From Solibacillus sp040273735 (GTDB lineage Bacteria; Bacillota; Bacilli; Bacillales_A; Planococcaceae), in contig NZ_JBELZM010000001.1 of assembly GCF_040273735.1 (NCBI RefSeq), positions 186,001-250,000 on the forward strand: a stretch of 64,000 nucleotides of DNA, written 5' to 3'. This document shows positions 1 to 8,891 of this stretch, one piece after another; positions within the stretch are counted from its first letter, which is position 1, and every line of letters starts with the position of its first letter. Position numbers and translations under genes: made by a program. The notes under the pieces are model-generated. The model saw only the letters and a list, made by a program, of their open reading frames with translations, made no database searches and had not been told where the DNA came from.

Positions 1-96
1 CATTTATCGGCAAAAGAAATCGCAGAGGCTGCGCTGACGACCGCTGCGGATATTTGTGTGTTTACAAACCATAATATTATCTTGGAGGTATTATAA
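1..96 (+). CDS. hslV: HslV (ClpQ) protease subunit, C-terminal end only
   Basis: The first 93 bases read in frame as the last 31 codons of a protein ending HNIILEVL, followed by TAA at 94-96. The tail (SAKEIAEAALTTAADICVFT) matches the C-terminal end of HslV/ClpQ, the proteolytic core of the HslVU (ClpQY) ATP-dependent protease. The catalytic N terminus lies outside the window. The stop codon shares its last base with the hslU start codon, so the two genes are translationally coupled, as in other Bacillales where the order is hslV-hslU-codY. Confidence 0.85.
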   Translation, partial: HLSAKEIAEAALTTAADICVFTNHNIILEVL

Positions 97-1487
97 TGAC
101 TGCGATCAATTTAACACCAAGACAGATTACGGAACAATTAAACCGTCATATTGTTGGCCAGGAAACAGCAAAACGTGCAGTTGCAGTTGCGCTGCGTAAC
201 CGGTACCGCCGCTCTTTATTAAGCGAAGAATTAAAAACAGAAGTAATTCCGAAAAATATTTTAATGATTGGACCTACCGGAGTAGGTAAAACAGAAATTG
301 CGCGCAGAATCGCAAAACTGACGAATGCTCCGTTTATTAAAGTCGAAGCGACAAAGTTCACGGAAGTTGGTTATGTTGGGCGTGATGTCGAATCAATGGT
401 ACGCGATTTGGTAGAGGCTTCTCGTCGCCTTGTGAAGGACGAAATGTTCGAAAGAGTAAAAGATCAGGCAGAGCGCAATGCGAATGATGTACTTGTTAAA
501 TTACTTGTACCTTCAAAAGTAAAAGAAAAGCTTACGCAAAATCCTTTTGAAATGCTGTTCGGACAAAAAGAGTCGTCACAAGAAGATACAGCAAACCAGG
601 ATGAACCGGAAATCCGTACAAGACGTGCGCAAATTGCCCAAGATTTAAAAGACGGAAAATTAGAAGAGCAATGGGTAACAATAGAAGTAACGGAAAATGC
701 CCCATCTCTTTTTGATGCAATGCCTGGTATGAATATGGATAATGCAAACGGTATGCAAGATATGCTATCTAATTTAATGCCGAAAAAGACAAAAAAACGC
801 AAAGTCCAAGTAAAGGATGCACGTCGTTTGTTAACGCAGGAAGAAGCAAATAAGCTGATCGATACGGATGCGTTGTCCAGTGAAGCGATTCAACGTGCAG
901 AACAGGCAGGCATTATTTTTATTGATGAAATCGATAAAATTGCAAGCAAAGGTTCTTCATCGGCGGAAGTATCCCGCGAAGGCGTTCAACGTGACATATT
1001 ACCGATTGTGGAAGGATCCACAGTTACGACAAAATACGGCACTGTAAAAACTGACTATATGCTCTTTATTGCAGCAGGTGCTTTCCATATATCAAAACCA
1101 AGCGATCTTATTCCTGAATTGCAAGGACGATTCCCGATTCGTGTTGAACTTGAAAAATTAACGAAGGATGATTTTGTTCGTATTTTGAAAGAACCAGATC
1201 AATCGTTAATATTGCAATATAAAGCATTGCTTGAAACAGAAGGTGTTACGCTGAACTTTACGGACGAAGCGATTGAACGCATTGCGGAAATTGCTACAGA
1301 AGTAAATCAGGAGACGGATAACATCGGCGCACGCCGTCTGCACACAATTTTAGAACGCTTGCTTGAGGAACTTTCCTATGAAGCATCGGAAATTGCACCG
1401 GCACATATCGACATTACACCGAACTATGTCGATCAAAAATTGGCGAATATAGTAAAAAACAAAGATTTATCGCAATTTATTCTCTAA
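96..1487 (+). CDS. hslU: HslU (ClpY) AAA+ unfoldase of the HslVU protease
   Basis: At 463 residues this has full family length. HslU unfolds substrates with ATP and feeds them into the HslV peptidase in the cytoplasm. Walker A GPTGVGKT lies at residues 59-66 and Walker B IIFIDEID near 273-280. The inserted I-domain is the charged, Met-rich stretch around 140-250. The C-terminal hexamerisation domain carries the GARRLHTILERLLEELS block. The protein ends DLSQFIL, the type of C-terminal tail that docks into HslV. Start ATG 96 overlaps the hslV stop and has a GGAGG at 84-88. codY follows after 83 bases. Confidence 0.97.
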   Translation: MTAINLTPRQITEQLNRHIVGQETAKRAVAVALRNRYRRSLLSEELKTEVIPKNILMIGPTGVGKTEIARRIAKLTNAPFIKVEATKFTEVGYVGRDVESMVRDLVEASRRLVKDEMFERVKDQAERNANDVLVKLLVPSKVKEKLTQNPFEMLFGQKESSQEDTANQDEPEIRTRRAQIAQDLKDGKLEEQWVTIEVTENAPSLFDAMPGMNMDNANGMQDMLSNLMPKKTKKRKVQVKDARRLLTQEEANKLIDTDALSSEAIQRAEQAGIIFIDEIDKIASKGSSSAEVSREGVQRDILPIVEGSTVTTKYGTVKTDYMLFIAAGAFHISKPSDLIPELQGRFPIRVELEKLTKDDFVRILKEPDQSLILQYKALLETEGVTLNFTDEAIERIAEIATEVNQETDNIGARRLHTILERLLEELSYEASEIAPAHIDITPNYVDQKLANIVKNKDLSQFIL

Positions 1488-1570
1488 GTACAAGTTGAAA
1501 TAGTATCTTTAAATTGTAAAAACCTTTAGAATATTAAGTGAATTAAAACGTTCCGTAGGAGGAAACAGAA

Positions 1571-2350
1571 ATGAATTTATTAACAAAAACACGAAAAATC
1601 AATGCAATGTTACAAGCATCTGCTGGTAAACCAGTTAACTTTAAAGAGATGGCCAATACTTTAGGTGATATTATCGAAAGTAACGTATTTATCGTAAGCC
1701 GTAAAGGAAAGTTGCTTGGCATTTCAATTCACCAACAAATCGAGAATGAGCGTATTAAAAAAATGTTTGAAGAGCGCCAATTCCCTGAAGAATATACACA
1801 AAACTTATTCAATATTACAGAAACTTCTTCAAATTTAGATATTAACAATGAGCACACTGCTTTCCCAGTGGAAAACAAAGATCTATTTGCATCTGGTTTA
1901 ACTACAATTGTACCGATTATCGGTGGCGGTGAGCGTTTAGGCACGTTAATGTTAGCGCGCATTAGTGATCAGTTTGAAGATGATGATCTTATTTTAGCTG
2001 AATACGGCGCAACAGTAGTAGGTATGGAAATTTTACGTGAAAAATCTGAAGAGATTGAAGAGGAAGCACGTTCTAAAGCAGTTGTACAAATGGCGATCAA
2101 TTCATTATCTTATTCTGAGCTTGAAGCAATCGAGCATATTTTTGAAGAATTAGACGGTAATGAAGGTTTACTAGTTGCTTCCAAAATCGCTGACCGCGTA
2201 GGTATTACACGTTCAGTAATTGTAAACGCATTACGTAAACTAGAATCTGCCGGTGTTATTGAATCACGTTCATTAGGTATGAAAGGAACATACATTAAAG
2301 TATTAAACGGTAAGTTCCTGAACGCATTAGCAGAAATTAAAATGAAATAA
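1571..2350 (+). CDS. codY: CodY, GTP- and branched-chain-amino-acid-sensing global repressor
   Basis: The 259 residues match CodY over their full length. The N-terminal GAF-type domain (about 1-150) binds isoleucine, leucine and valine. The C-terminal winged helix-turn-helix contains ASKIADRVGITRSVIVNALR near 204-223. CodY represses nutrient-acquisition and stationary-phase genes and, in B. subtilis, the fla/che operon that lies directly downstream here. A strong GGAGG precedes ATG 1571. It is cotranscribed with or close behind hslVU; a weak TTGAAA (1495-1500) and TAAAAA (1517-1522) could give it a promoter of its own. A strong terminator follows at 2365. Confidence 0.97.
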   Translation: MNLLTKTRKINAMLQASAGKPVNFKEMANTLGDIIESNVFIVSRKGKLLGISIHQQIENERIKKMFEERQFPEEYTQNLFNITETSSNLDINNEHTAFPVENKDLFASGLTTIVPIIGGGERLGTLMLARISDQFEDDDLILAEYGATVVGMEILREKSEEIEEEARSKAVVQMAINSLSYSELEAIEHIFEELDGNEGLLVASKIADRVGITRSVIVNALRKLESAGVIESRSLGMKGTYIKVLNGKFLNALAEIKMK

Positions 2351-2364
2351 GACATATTCAGGCA

Positions 2365-2397
2365 CAGCAAGGAGGTTTTTCTCCTTGCTGTTTTTTT
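2365..2397 (+). terminator. Rho-independent terminator after codY
   Basis: A perfect 10-bp stem (CAGCAAGGAG, 2365-2374, with CTCCTTGCTG, 2381-2390) with a 6-nt loop is followed directly by seven T residues. It closes the hslVU-codY unit. Confidence 0.93.
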
Positions 2398-2911
2398 ATT
2401 TCTTATTAAGAAATGAAGAATATTGTCGAATAAAAATACTTTAAACAAGATAATTTTTTGATTTAATTGTATAATTAGGTATATCGTAGTTGTTACCTAA
2501 AATAAATAAATATCTTTTATACCTAAATGATGATAAAATCCATATGACAAACGATTTGTTACAAATTTATGAAATGTAATTATATAAATACTAATACAAA
2601 GGGATTTAATGTATGATGTTTAAGGAAATAAATAGTATTTCAGTAAACTAAAAATTTTAAGGATAAGATTTATATATTAAATTTCTGTTAGATAAAGTAT
2701 ATATGTAGGTCTTAATAGTCTTATGAAATTTAATGTCGAAAAATATTTGGACTAATATATTGATAACTGTTAATTTTTACAAGTAAAAATAGTTCCTTTT
2801 GACTATTCGAAAGGGTCAAAAGTCGATAGACACTAAGGTTTAATCTAATTACAATTGTATTATTAAGTTTCTGCACGCAAATTTTAGCGAAATATGAACG
2901 AGGTGAGAAAT
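2398..2911 (+). promoter_or_regulatory. AT-rich regulatory gap upstream of the fla/che operon
   Basis: About 510 bases hold no credible gene. What can be seen: two perfect TGTCGAA heptamers matching the Spo0A box (2424-2430 and 2734-2740); a TTGATA at 2760-2765 followed after 18 bases by TAAAAA at 2784-2789, a possible sigma-A promoter giving a start near 2796; a perfect 8-bp inverted repeat ATTTTTAC/GTAAAAAT (2773-2790) over that -10; a second inverted repeat TTTTGAC/GTCAAAA (2797-2803 and 2815-2821) with a GAAA in the loop, then ACTAAGG at 2832-2838. I found no convincing sigma-D promoter (TAAA, 15 bases, GCCGATAT). The promoter assignment is tentative. Confidence 0.45.
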
Positions 2912-3304
2912 TTGGATTTATTTGGCGGAACGATAAGTAGCCTGGAAAAGGGACTTTCCTATGCAACATTGAAAAATAAAGCAATTACTCAAAACATAGC
3001 GAATGTTGACACACCGAATTATAAAACTAAAGAGGTAAGCTTCAAAGATGTATTGAATGATGCCAAGCAAGCAACGATTCCTGCATATCGCACAGACGAA
3101 AGACATTATGATTTTAAAATTAATATTGGGGGCAGCGGTGTGTATTCAAACGAAAACTTCCGAAGCAGAGCAAATGGAAATGCTGTAAATATGGATGCAG
3201 AACAAGCAAAGCTGGCTGAAAATACAATCTACTATAATGCGCTTATAGATCGCGTCAGCAGTAAATTTTCAACATTGAATAATGTTGTTAAAGGAGGAAG
3301 ATAG
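2912..3304 (+). CDS. flgB: FlgB, flagellar proximal rod protein
   Basis: FlgB forms the part of the rod next to the MS ring and is exported by the flagellar type III system. The protein (130 residues from TTG 2912) has the rod/hook N-terminal motif family, with ITQNIANVDTPNYK near residues 26-39 and the paired C-terminal helix (MDAEQAKLAENTIYYNALI). The start is taken as TTG 2912 because GAGGTG at 2900-2905 is correctly spaced and the protein then begins MDLFGGTIS, like B. subtilis MELFSGTIQ. An in-frame ATG at 2894 lies upstream of that ribosome binding site. This is the first gene of the fla/che operon; flgC follows immediately. Confidence 0.93.
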   Translation: MDLFGGTISSLEKGLSYATLKNKAITQNIANVDTPNYKTKEVSFKDVLNDAKQATIPAYRTDERHYDFKINIGGSGVYSNENFRSRANGNAVNMDAEQAKLAENTIYYNALIDRVSSKFSTLNNVVKGGR

Positions 3305-3306
3305 TG

Positions 3307-3771
3307 ATGTCGATTTTTCATAGCATGAATACGACAGCTTCTGCATTAACGTCACAGCGATTACGAATGGATGTAATTTCCTCCAATATTGCCAATGTCG
3401 ATACAACAAGAGCAAAACAGGTAAATGGAGAATGGGAGCCGTACCGAAAAAAATCTGTCACTTTAAAAGAGCAGGAAGGACAATTTTCTAGCTTTTTGAA
3501 TATGGCAATCGGAAGAACGGAAAAAAGCGGTGTTGGGAACGGTGTTAAGGTAAGTTCTATTAAAGAAGATACGGAAACCCCTTTTAAATTAGTTTATGAT
3601 CCATCAAATCCCGATGCGAATGCAGAAGGGTATGTTCAAATGTCGAATGTTGATGTATTAAAAGAAATGGTTGATCTCATTTCGGCGAGCCGCTCTTATG
3701 AAGCGAATATTACTGCTTTCAATGCAAACAAGAACATGTTAACAAAAGCATTAGAAATCGGGAAAGGATGA
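3307..3771 (+). CDS. flgC: FlgC, flagellar proximal rod protein
   Basis: FlgC is an exported rod subunit partnering FlgB, FlgF/FlgG and FliE. The 154-residue protein has the conserved N-terminal disorder/helix motif ISSNIANVDTTRAKQVNGEW and the C-terminal helix EMVDLISASRSYEANITAFN, both typical of the family. ATG 3307 is chosen because it aligns with the B. subtilis start (MTAFHSLN versus MSIFHSMN). GTG 3304 directly before it is also possible, with AGGAGG upstream of both. The gene follows flgB without a gap. Confidence 0.95.
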   Translation: MSIFHSMNTTASALTSQRLRMDVISSNIANVDTTRAKQVNGEWEPYRKKSVTLKEQEGQFSSFLNMAIGRTEKSGVGNGVKVSSIKEDTETPFKLVYDPSNPDANAEGYVQMSNVDVLKEMVDLISASRSYEANITAFNANKNMLTKALEIGKG

Positions 3772-3778
3772 TATATAA

Positions 3779-4087
3779 ATGGCGATTAATCCAATAACAT
3801 TCATGTCTCCTGCGCAATCAGTTAATGAAGTAAATGTTCAGAATCAACTGACTCCTGCAAATGCCCAGCAGCAATTTGCGGACACATTAAAAGAAGCGAT
3901 TGCAAGTGTCAATGAACATCAAAAAACTTCAGATACAATGACACAAAAATTAATTAACGGTGGAGATGTCGATTTATTTGAAGTGATGATTGCTGCACAA
4001 AAAGCAAGTGTTACTTTAAACACAACAATTGAAGTTCGTAATAAAGCTGTGGAAGCTTATCAAGAAATTATGCGTATGAGTGTGTAA
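3779..4087 (+). CDS. fliE: FliE, MS ring-rod junction protein
   Basis: FliE (102 residues) links the MS ring to the rod and is an early export substrate. The C-terminal half carries the conserved pattern FEVMIAAQKASVTLNTTIEVRNKAVEAYQEIMRMSV, seen here at about 67-102, which matches FliE of other Firmicutes. The N terminus is Gln/Asn-rich and variable, as is normal. It lies 7 bases after flgC and 57 bases before fliF in the same operon. Confidence 0.95.
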   Translation: MAINPITFMSPAQSVNEVNVQNQLTPANAQQQFADTLKEAIASVNEHQKTSDTMTQKLINGGDVDLFEVMIAAQKASVTLNTTIEVRNKAVEAYQEIMRMSV

Positions 4088-4144
4088 TGATTTGAAAAAC
4101 GACTGACGAATTGTTGGGCATTCACTTTAAGCGGAGGATTCATA

Positions 4145-5740
4145 ATGAATGAACGACTTACAAAAATTAAAAGCGATTCAACCGGTTTCTGGAAAAGTCG
4201 CACTAAAAACCAAAAAGGGGCATTAATCGGTGCGTTTGCTGCTGTCATTGCAATTGCAGCGGTAATTACGTATTTCTCAACGCGTACGACAATGGCTCCG
4301 TTATTTCCGGAGATGTCACAGGCTGAAGTAGGGAGAATTACGGAAGTACTTACTTCACAAGGTGTAACGTACGAAGTGACAAACGGCGGGACAGTAATAT
4401 TAGTGCCGGAAAATCAAGTACAGGACTTACAAGTGTCATTAGCAGCCCAGGGTTATCCTGATTCTGGGGAAATTGACACGTCTTTTTTTACATCTAACGC
4501 AGGGTTTGGGATGACCGACAATGAATTTAACGTAATTAAGCAAGCGACGATCGAAACGGATCTGGCGAATTTAGTTCGTAAGTTCGAAGGAGTGAAAGAT
4601 GCAAGTGTCATGATTTCTTTACCTGAAGAAGGTGTCTTTCTTAAAGATGCCAAAGGTGAAGCACAGGCTGCAATTGTGTTAGATACAGCACCTGGACATA
4701 AATTCTCGGACGATCAGATTAAAGGATTATTTAATTTGGTATCGATGAGTATACCGAATTTACCTAAAGAAAATATCACTATCATGAATCAGTATTCTGA
4801 ATATTATGATCTGGCATCTGCAGAGAGCGGTGGCGGTGGGATTGACTCAGTTACTGGACAAATGGAAGTGAAGAAAACGATCGAGCGTGATCTTCAGCGC
4901 CAAGTGCAGCAGATGCTCGGTACATTAATCGGTCAGGATAAAGTCGTAGTAAATGTATCGGCGGATATTGACTTTAAAAAAGAAAATCGCGAAGAAAATT
5001 TAATCCGACCTGTTGATGAAGAAAATATGGAGGGTATAGAAATAAGTGCCCAACGTATTACGGAAACTTACTCAGGCGGTGCTGCAGGAGCGGCAGAAGG
5101 TACTACTGAAGCCGGAAGTGTAACAGATAATTTTGTAGATTATGTTGAAGGAACAAACGGTGACGGCGATTATGAACGAGTGGAAGAGACGATTAACAAT
5201 GATGTTAACCGTATTCGTCGAGAAATTCAGGAAAGTCCATACAAGATTCGTAATTTAGGTATTCAAGTAATGGTAGATCCTCCAAATGCAGAAGAAGGGT
5301 TCGATCAAGGTGTTCGTACCGATATTGAACAAATTTTATCAACAATTGTCCGTACATCGATTGATCAAGAAGCTGCCGGTAACCTGACAGACGAAGATAT
5401 TGCAAATCGTATTGTCGTGTCTGTACAGCAATTCCAAGGAAATGATACAGCGGAAGACCAACCGCAATCGGTTATTCCTTGGTGGGTATGGGTAATTGGC
5501 GGTATATTAGTCGTTGCGATTATATTACTTGTCATTAACGTACTTCGTGCACGCCGACGTAAGCAAGATGAAGAAGAGCTGGAGATTATAGAACAACAAC
5601 AGCAATTAATTGAAATAGAAGATATTTCCGAAGAAAAAGAAACTGAAGCGACTGTACGCCGTAAGCAATTAGAGAAAATGGCCAAAGATAAGCCGGAAGA
5701 TTTTGCGAAATTATTGCGTAGCTGGATTGCTGAAGACTAA
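4145..5740 (+). CDS. fliF: FliF, flagellar MS ring protein
   Basis: FliF (531 residues) builds the MS ring in the membrane around the export gate and holds the FliG rotor. Two membrane segments flank a large extracytoplasmic domain: an N-terminal one near residues 28-45 (GAFAAVIAIAAVITYF) and a C-terminal one near 442-463 (WWVWVIGGILVVAIILLVINV). The YscJ/FliF domain (about 45-225) includes QGYPDSGEID and KQATIETDLANLVRKFEGV. The cytoplasmic tail ends KPEDFAKLLRSWIAED, the FliG-binding end. The start is well supported by GGAGG at 4133-4137. Confidence 0.97.
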   Translation: MNERLTKIKSDSTGFWKSRTKNQKGALIGAFAAVIAIAAVITYFSTRTTMAPLFPEMSQAEVGRITEVLTSQGVTYEVTNGGTVILVPENQVQDLQVSLAAQGYPDSGEIDTSFFTSNAGFGMTDNEFNVIKQATIETDLANLVRKFEGVKDASVMISLPEEGVFLKDAKGEAQAAIVLDTAPGHKFSDDQIKGLFNLVSMSIPNLPKENITIMNQYSEYYDLASAESGGGGIDSVTGQMEVKKTIERDLQRQVQQMLGTLIGQDKVVVNVSADIDFKKENREENLIRPVDEENMEGIEISAQRITETYSGGAAGAAEGTTEAGSVTDNFVDYVEGTNGDGDYERVEETINNDVNRIRREIQESPYKIRNLGIQVMVDPPNAEEGFDQGVRTDIEQILSTIVRTSIDQEAAGNLTDEDIANRIVVSVQQFQGNDTAEDQPQSVIPWWVWVIGGILVVAIILLVINVLRARRRKQDEEELEIIEQQQQLIEIEDISEEKETEATVRRKQLEKMAKDKPEDFAKLLRSWIAED

Positions 5741-5754
5741 TAGGAGGTTCCGCT

Positions 5755-6768
5755 GTGTCCAAGAAAGATAAAGACCTATCAGGAAAGCAAAAGGCTGCTT
5801 TACTGTTAATTTCTCTAGGACCGGAAGTTTCGGCTTCTGTATATAAGCATTTAAGTGAAGAGGAAATTGAACGTCTAACACTGGAAATTTCGAGTGTGAA
5901 AAGGGTGGAATCGACAGTCAAAGAAGAAATTATAGAAGAATTTCATCAGATTGCACTCGCGCAGGACTATATTACGCAAGGCGGTATAGGATATGCGAAG
6001 ACGGTACTGGAAAAAGCATTAGGTACTGAACAGGCACAGGCGATATTAAATCGTTTAACTTCTTCATTACAAGTAAGACCATTTGATTTTGCTAGAAAAG
6101 CAGATCCGGCACAAATTTTCAATTTCATCCAAAATGAACATCCTCAAACAATTGCCCTTATTCTATCTTACTTAGAACCAGGGCAAGCAGGGGTTATTCT
6201 ATCTTCGTTACCACAGGAAGTACAGGCGGATATTGCGAAGCGTATTGCGATTATGGAATCGACGTCTCCGGAAGTTATTAGTGAAATTGAATCCGTATTA
6301 GAGCGAAAACTATCATCTACTGTGACACAGGACTACACAGAAACAGGTGGCGTAGATGCAGTCGTGGAAGTATTGAATGGTGTGGACCGTCAAACAGAGA
6401 AAACGATTCTGGACGCGCTTGAAATTCAAGATCCTGAACTTGCCGAAGAAATTAAAAAGCGCATGTTTGTGTTTGAAGATATCGTTACACTCGATAATCG
6501 TTCAATCCAGCGTGTTATTCGTGACTGTGAAAACGAAGATTTATTATTATCGATGAAAGTTTCTTCAGAAGAGGTAAAAGAAATTATATTCCGCAATATG
6601 TCTCAACGTATGGCGGATACATTCCGTGAAGAAATGGATATTATGGGCCCTGTGCGCTTACGTGATGTAGAAGAAGCGCAGTCTCGAATCGTAGCAGTAA
6701 TCCGACGTTTAGAAGATGCAGGGGAAATTATTATTGCACGTGGCGGAGGAGATGATGTAATTGTCTAA
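5755..6768 (+). CDS. fliG: FliG, rotor/switch protein
   Basis: FliG (337 residues) sits on FliF and receives torque from the stator. The armadillo middle domain contains the EHPQ motif (NEHPQTIALILSYL, near 125) and the C-terminal domain carries the charged torque helix (FEDIVTLDNRSIQRVIRD, near 240). It starts at GTG 5755 with GGAGG upstream. The 3' end overlaps fliH by 8 bases, which couples translation of the rotor protein and the export ATPase regulator. Confidence 0.97.
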   Translation: MSKKDKDLSGKQKAALLLISLGPEVSASVYKHLSEEEIERLTLEISSVKRVESTVKEEIIEEFHQIALAQDYITQGGIGYAKTVLEKALGTEQAQAILNRLTSSLQVRPFDFARKADPAQIFNFIQNEHPQTIALILSYLEPGQAGVILSSLPQEVQADIAKRIAIMESTSPEVISEIESVLERKLSSTVTQDYTETGGVDAVVEVLNGVDRQTEKTILDALEIQDPELAEEIKKRMFVFEDIVTLDNRSIQRVIRDCENEDLLLSMKVSSEEVKEIIFRNMSQRMADTFREEMDIMGPVRLRDVEEAQSRIVAVIRRLEDAGEIIIARGGGDDVIV

Positions 6769-7558
6769 AATCATCCGTTCAACAAATGCACAGCAATCCG
6801 AAGAGTCATCAATTGTAGAAATTAAACTTCAAAATTTCTTCGAGCCGATTCATTATGGGAAAACGGAAGATGAACGTATAGAGGAATTGTCACAACAAAA
6901 ATCAATTGACATTGAAACTGAACGTCAGCAAATGCTGGAGCAGGCAAATTATGAAATCGAACAGCAAAAAGCCCAATTCGAGCAATATCGAACAGAGCAG
7001 CTTGCGGCAATTGAAACGTTAAAGCAATCATGGGAAGAAGAAAAAGTCATACTTCAGCAGGAAGCTTATGACGACGGTTTTGCACAAGGATATGAAGATG
7101 GCGTACAAAAGGCAAATGCAGCGATGCAACAGGCATTACAAGCGGCAAATGAGACGATGGCAAATGCGCAAAAAAATGCAGCATCTTATATTGAATCACA
7201 GGAATCAATCCTTTTGGATCTTGCATTAACAGCTGCAGAACGCATTATTCATACAGCACTGGACCGTGACGATGAAATATTCGTTTCAATTGTACGACGT
7301 GGGTTAAAAGAAGCACGGGAAATGAAAGAAATTAAATTATATGTTTCGCCGAAATACCATCCGATTGTGACAGAACAGCAAAAGGAGTTAGCGGAAATGT
7401 TTCCGGTAAATGTTCCCTTTATGGTATTTGTCAATGAAGATCTGCTAGATTCGGAAAGTTATATCGAAACAAATCATGGACGCATCGTTGTATCAATTGA
7501 CGAACAATTGCAGGAGCTCCGCAGACAGTTATACGAACTAATCGAAAGTAAGGAATGA
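6761..7558 (+). CDS. fliH: FliH, negative regulator of the flagellar export ATPase
   Basis: FliH dimers bind FliI and tether it to the C ring and export gate. The 265-residue protein has the expected layout: a variable N terminus, a long Gln/Glu-rich coiled coil (about 40-130), GFAQGYEDG glycine-motif remnants near 107-116, and a C-terminal V-ATPase E-subunit-like domain (YIETNHGRIVVSIDEQL). TTG 6761 is the start, with GGAGGAG at 6745-6751 inside the end of fliG. It overlaps fliI at its 3' end by 4 bases. Confidence 0.92.
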   Translation: MSKIIRSTNAQQSEESSIVEIKLQNFFEPIHYGKTEDERIEELSQQKSIDIETERQQMLEQANYEIEQQKAQFEQYRTEQLAAIETLKQSWEEEKVILQQEAYDDGFAQGYEDGVQKANAAMQQALQAANETMANAQKNAASYIESQESILLDLALTAAERIIHTALDRDDEIFVSIVRRGLKEAREMKEIKLYVSPKYHPIVTEQQKELAEMFPVNVPFMVFVNEDLLDSESYIETNHGRIVVSIDEQLQELRRQLYELIESKE

Positions 7559-8889
7559 TAAGGATGAAAATGGCTCAATTAGTTGAACAAATTCCTAATC
7601 TTAATACATTTAAAAAGTATGGTAGAGTGACGAGAGTTGTCGGCTTGATGATTGAGTCCCAAGGTCCTGAAAGTTCCATCGGGGACGTTTGTAAAATTCA
7701 TATCCAAACATCGAAAAACGGCCCGCAAGTAATGCTGGCAGAAGTTGTGGGGTTTAAAGATGAAATCGTGATTTTAATGCCATACTCTTCGCTGAAAGAA
7801 ATTTCGATCGGCTGTCTTGTAGAGGGGACAGGCTCACCACTGGAAGTGAAGGTAGGCCCTGAGCTGATCGGGAAAGTACTTGATGCAATGGGCAACCCGT
7901 TTGACGGCCAACCATTGCCAAAAGGATTAACGACAGTCCCAACGGAAAAAGAGCCGCCAAATCCTTTAAACCGTCCTCCGATTAACGAACAGTTAGAGGT
8001 CGGAGTAAAGGCGATTGACGGAATGCTTACAGTTGGCAGCGGGCAGCGTGTAGGTATATTTGCAGGATCGGGCGTCGGAAAAAGTACATTGCTTGGGATG
8101 ATTGCCCGAAACACGGAAGCGGATATAAATGTAATTGCTCTAGTAGGAGAACGTGGACGTGAAGTACGTGAGTTTATCGAACGGGATTTAGGTCCGGAAG
8201 GTTTACAACGGTCGGTTGTCGTAGCGGCTACTAGTGATCAGCCTGCATTAATGCGAATTAAAGCGGCATTTACCGCAACAGCTATTGCAGAATATTTCAG
8301 GGACCGCGGCAAGAACGTCATGTTAATGATGGATTCCGTTACCCGTGTGGCGATGGCGCAGCGTGAAATTGGACTAGCAATCGGTGAACCGCCTGCAACA
8401 AGAGGTTACACACCTTCCGTTTTTGCAATTTTACCAACTTTGTTGGAACGGTCAGGGACAAATATAAATGGGACAATTACCGCATTTTATACAGTGCTTG
8501 TAGACGGTGATGATATGAATGAACCAATTGCAGATGCTGTACGGGGGATTTTGGACGGTCATATTGTACTGGACCGGAATCTTGCCAACAAAGGACAGTA
8601 TCCGGCGATTAATGTGTTAAAAAGTGTAAGCCGTTTGATGAACCATATTGCACAGCCTGAGCATGTTCGTGCAGCGAGCCGTTTGCGGGAATTATACTAC
8701 AGCTATTCAAAATCAGAGGATCTGATTAATATCGGGGCATATAAGCGCGGGACATCGAAGGAAATTGATGAGGCGATTATGTATGAGCCGCTCATTACAG
8801 AATTTTTAAAGCAAGGGTATAAAGATAAAATTTCGATCGAACAAACAGTCAATGAAATTATCGCTTTATCGAATGGTGGTGCCCGTTAA
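7555..8889 (+). CDS. fliI: FliI, flagellum-specific export ATPase
   Basis: FliI (444 residues) is the F1-beta-like hexameric ATPase that unfolds and delivers export substrates. The Walker A GSGVGKST lies near residue 170, GERGREVREF follows, and the Walker B region is VMLMMDSVTRVA. The Asp-rich VDGDDMNEPIADAVRGILDGH block is typical of FliI/YscN. ATG 7555 overlaps the fliH stop; ATG 7564 and ATG 7570 in the same frame are alternative starts, and the true N terminus is uncertain by up to five residues. Confidence 0.96.
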   Translation: MIRMKMAQLVEQIPNLNTFKKYGRVTRVVGLMIESQGPESSIGDVCKIHIQTSKNGPQVMLAEVVGFKDEIVILMPYSSLKEISIGCLVEGTGSPLEVKVGPELIGKVLDAMGNPFDGQPLPKGLTTVPTEKEPPNPLNRPPINEQLEVGVKAIDGMLTVGSGQRVGIFAGSGVGKSTLLGMIARNTEADINVIALVGERGREVREFIERDLGPEGLQRSVVVAATSDQPALMRIKAAFTATAIAEYFRDRGKNVMLMMDSVTRVAMAQREIGLAIGEPPATRGYTPSVFAILPTLLERSGTNINGTITAFYTVLVDGDDMNEPIADAVRGILDGHIVLDRNLANKGQYPAINVLKSVSRLMNHIAQPEHVRAASRLRELYYSYSKSEDLINIGAYKRGTSKEIDEAIMYEPLITEFLKQGYKDKISIEQTVNEIIALSNGGAR

Positions 8890-8891
8890 TT

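Noticed and set aside
2822..2829. GTCGATAG as a sigma-D -10 for flgB
   Set aside because: The bases 15 upstream read CTAT, not TAAA, and the site falls inside the hairpin leader.
2730..2984. 84-codon minus-strand open frame before flgB
   Set aside because: It crosses the flgB start region, is in AT-rich DNA and has no ribosome binding site.
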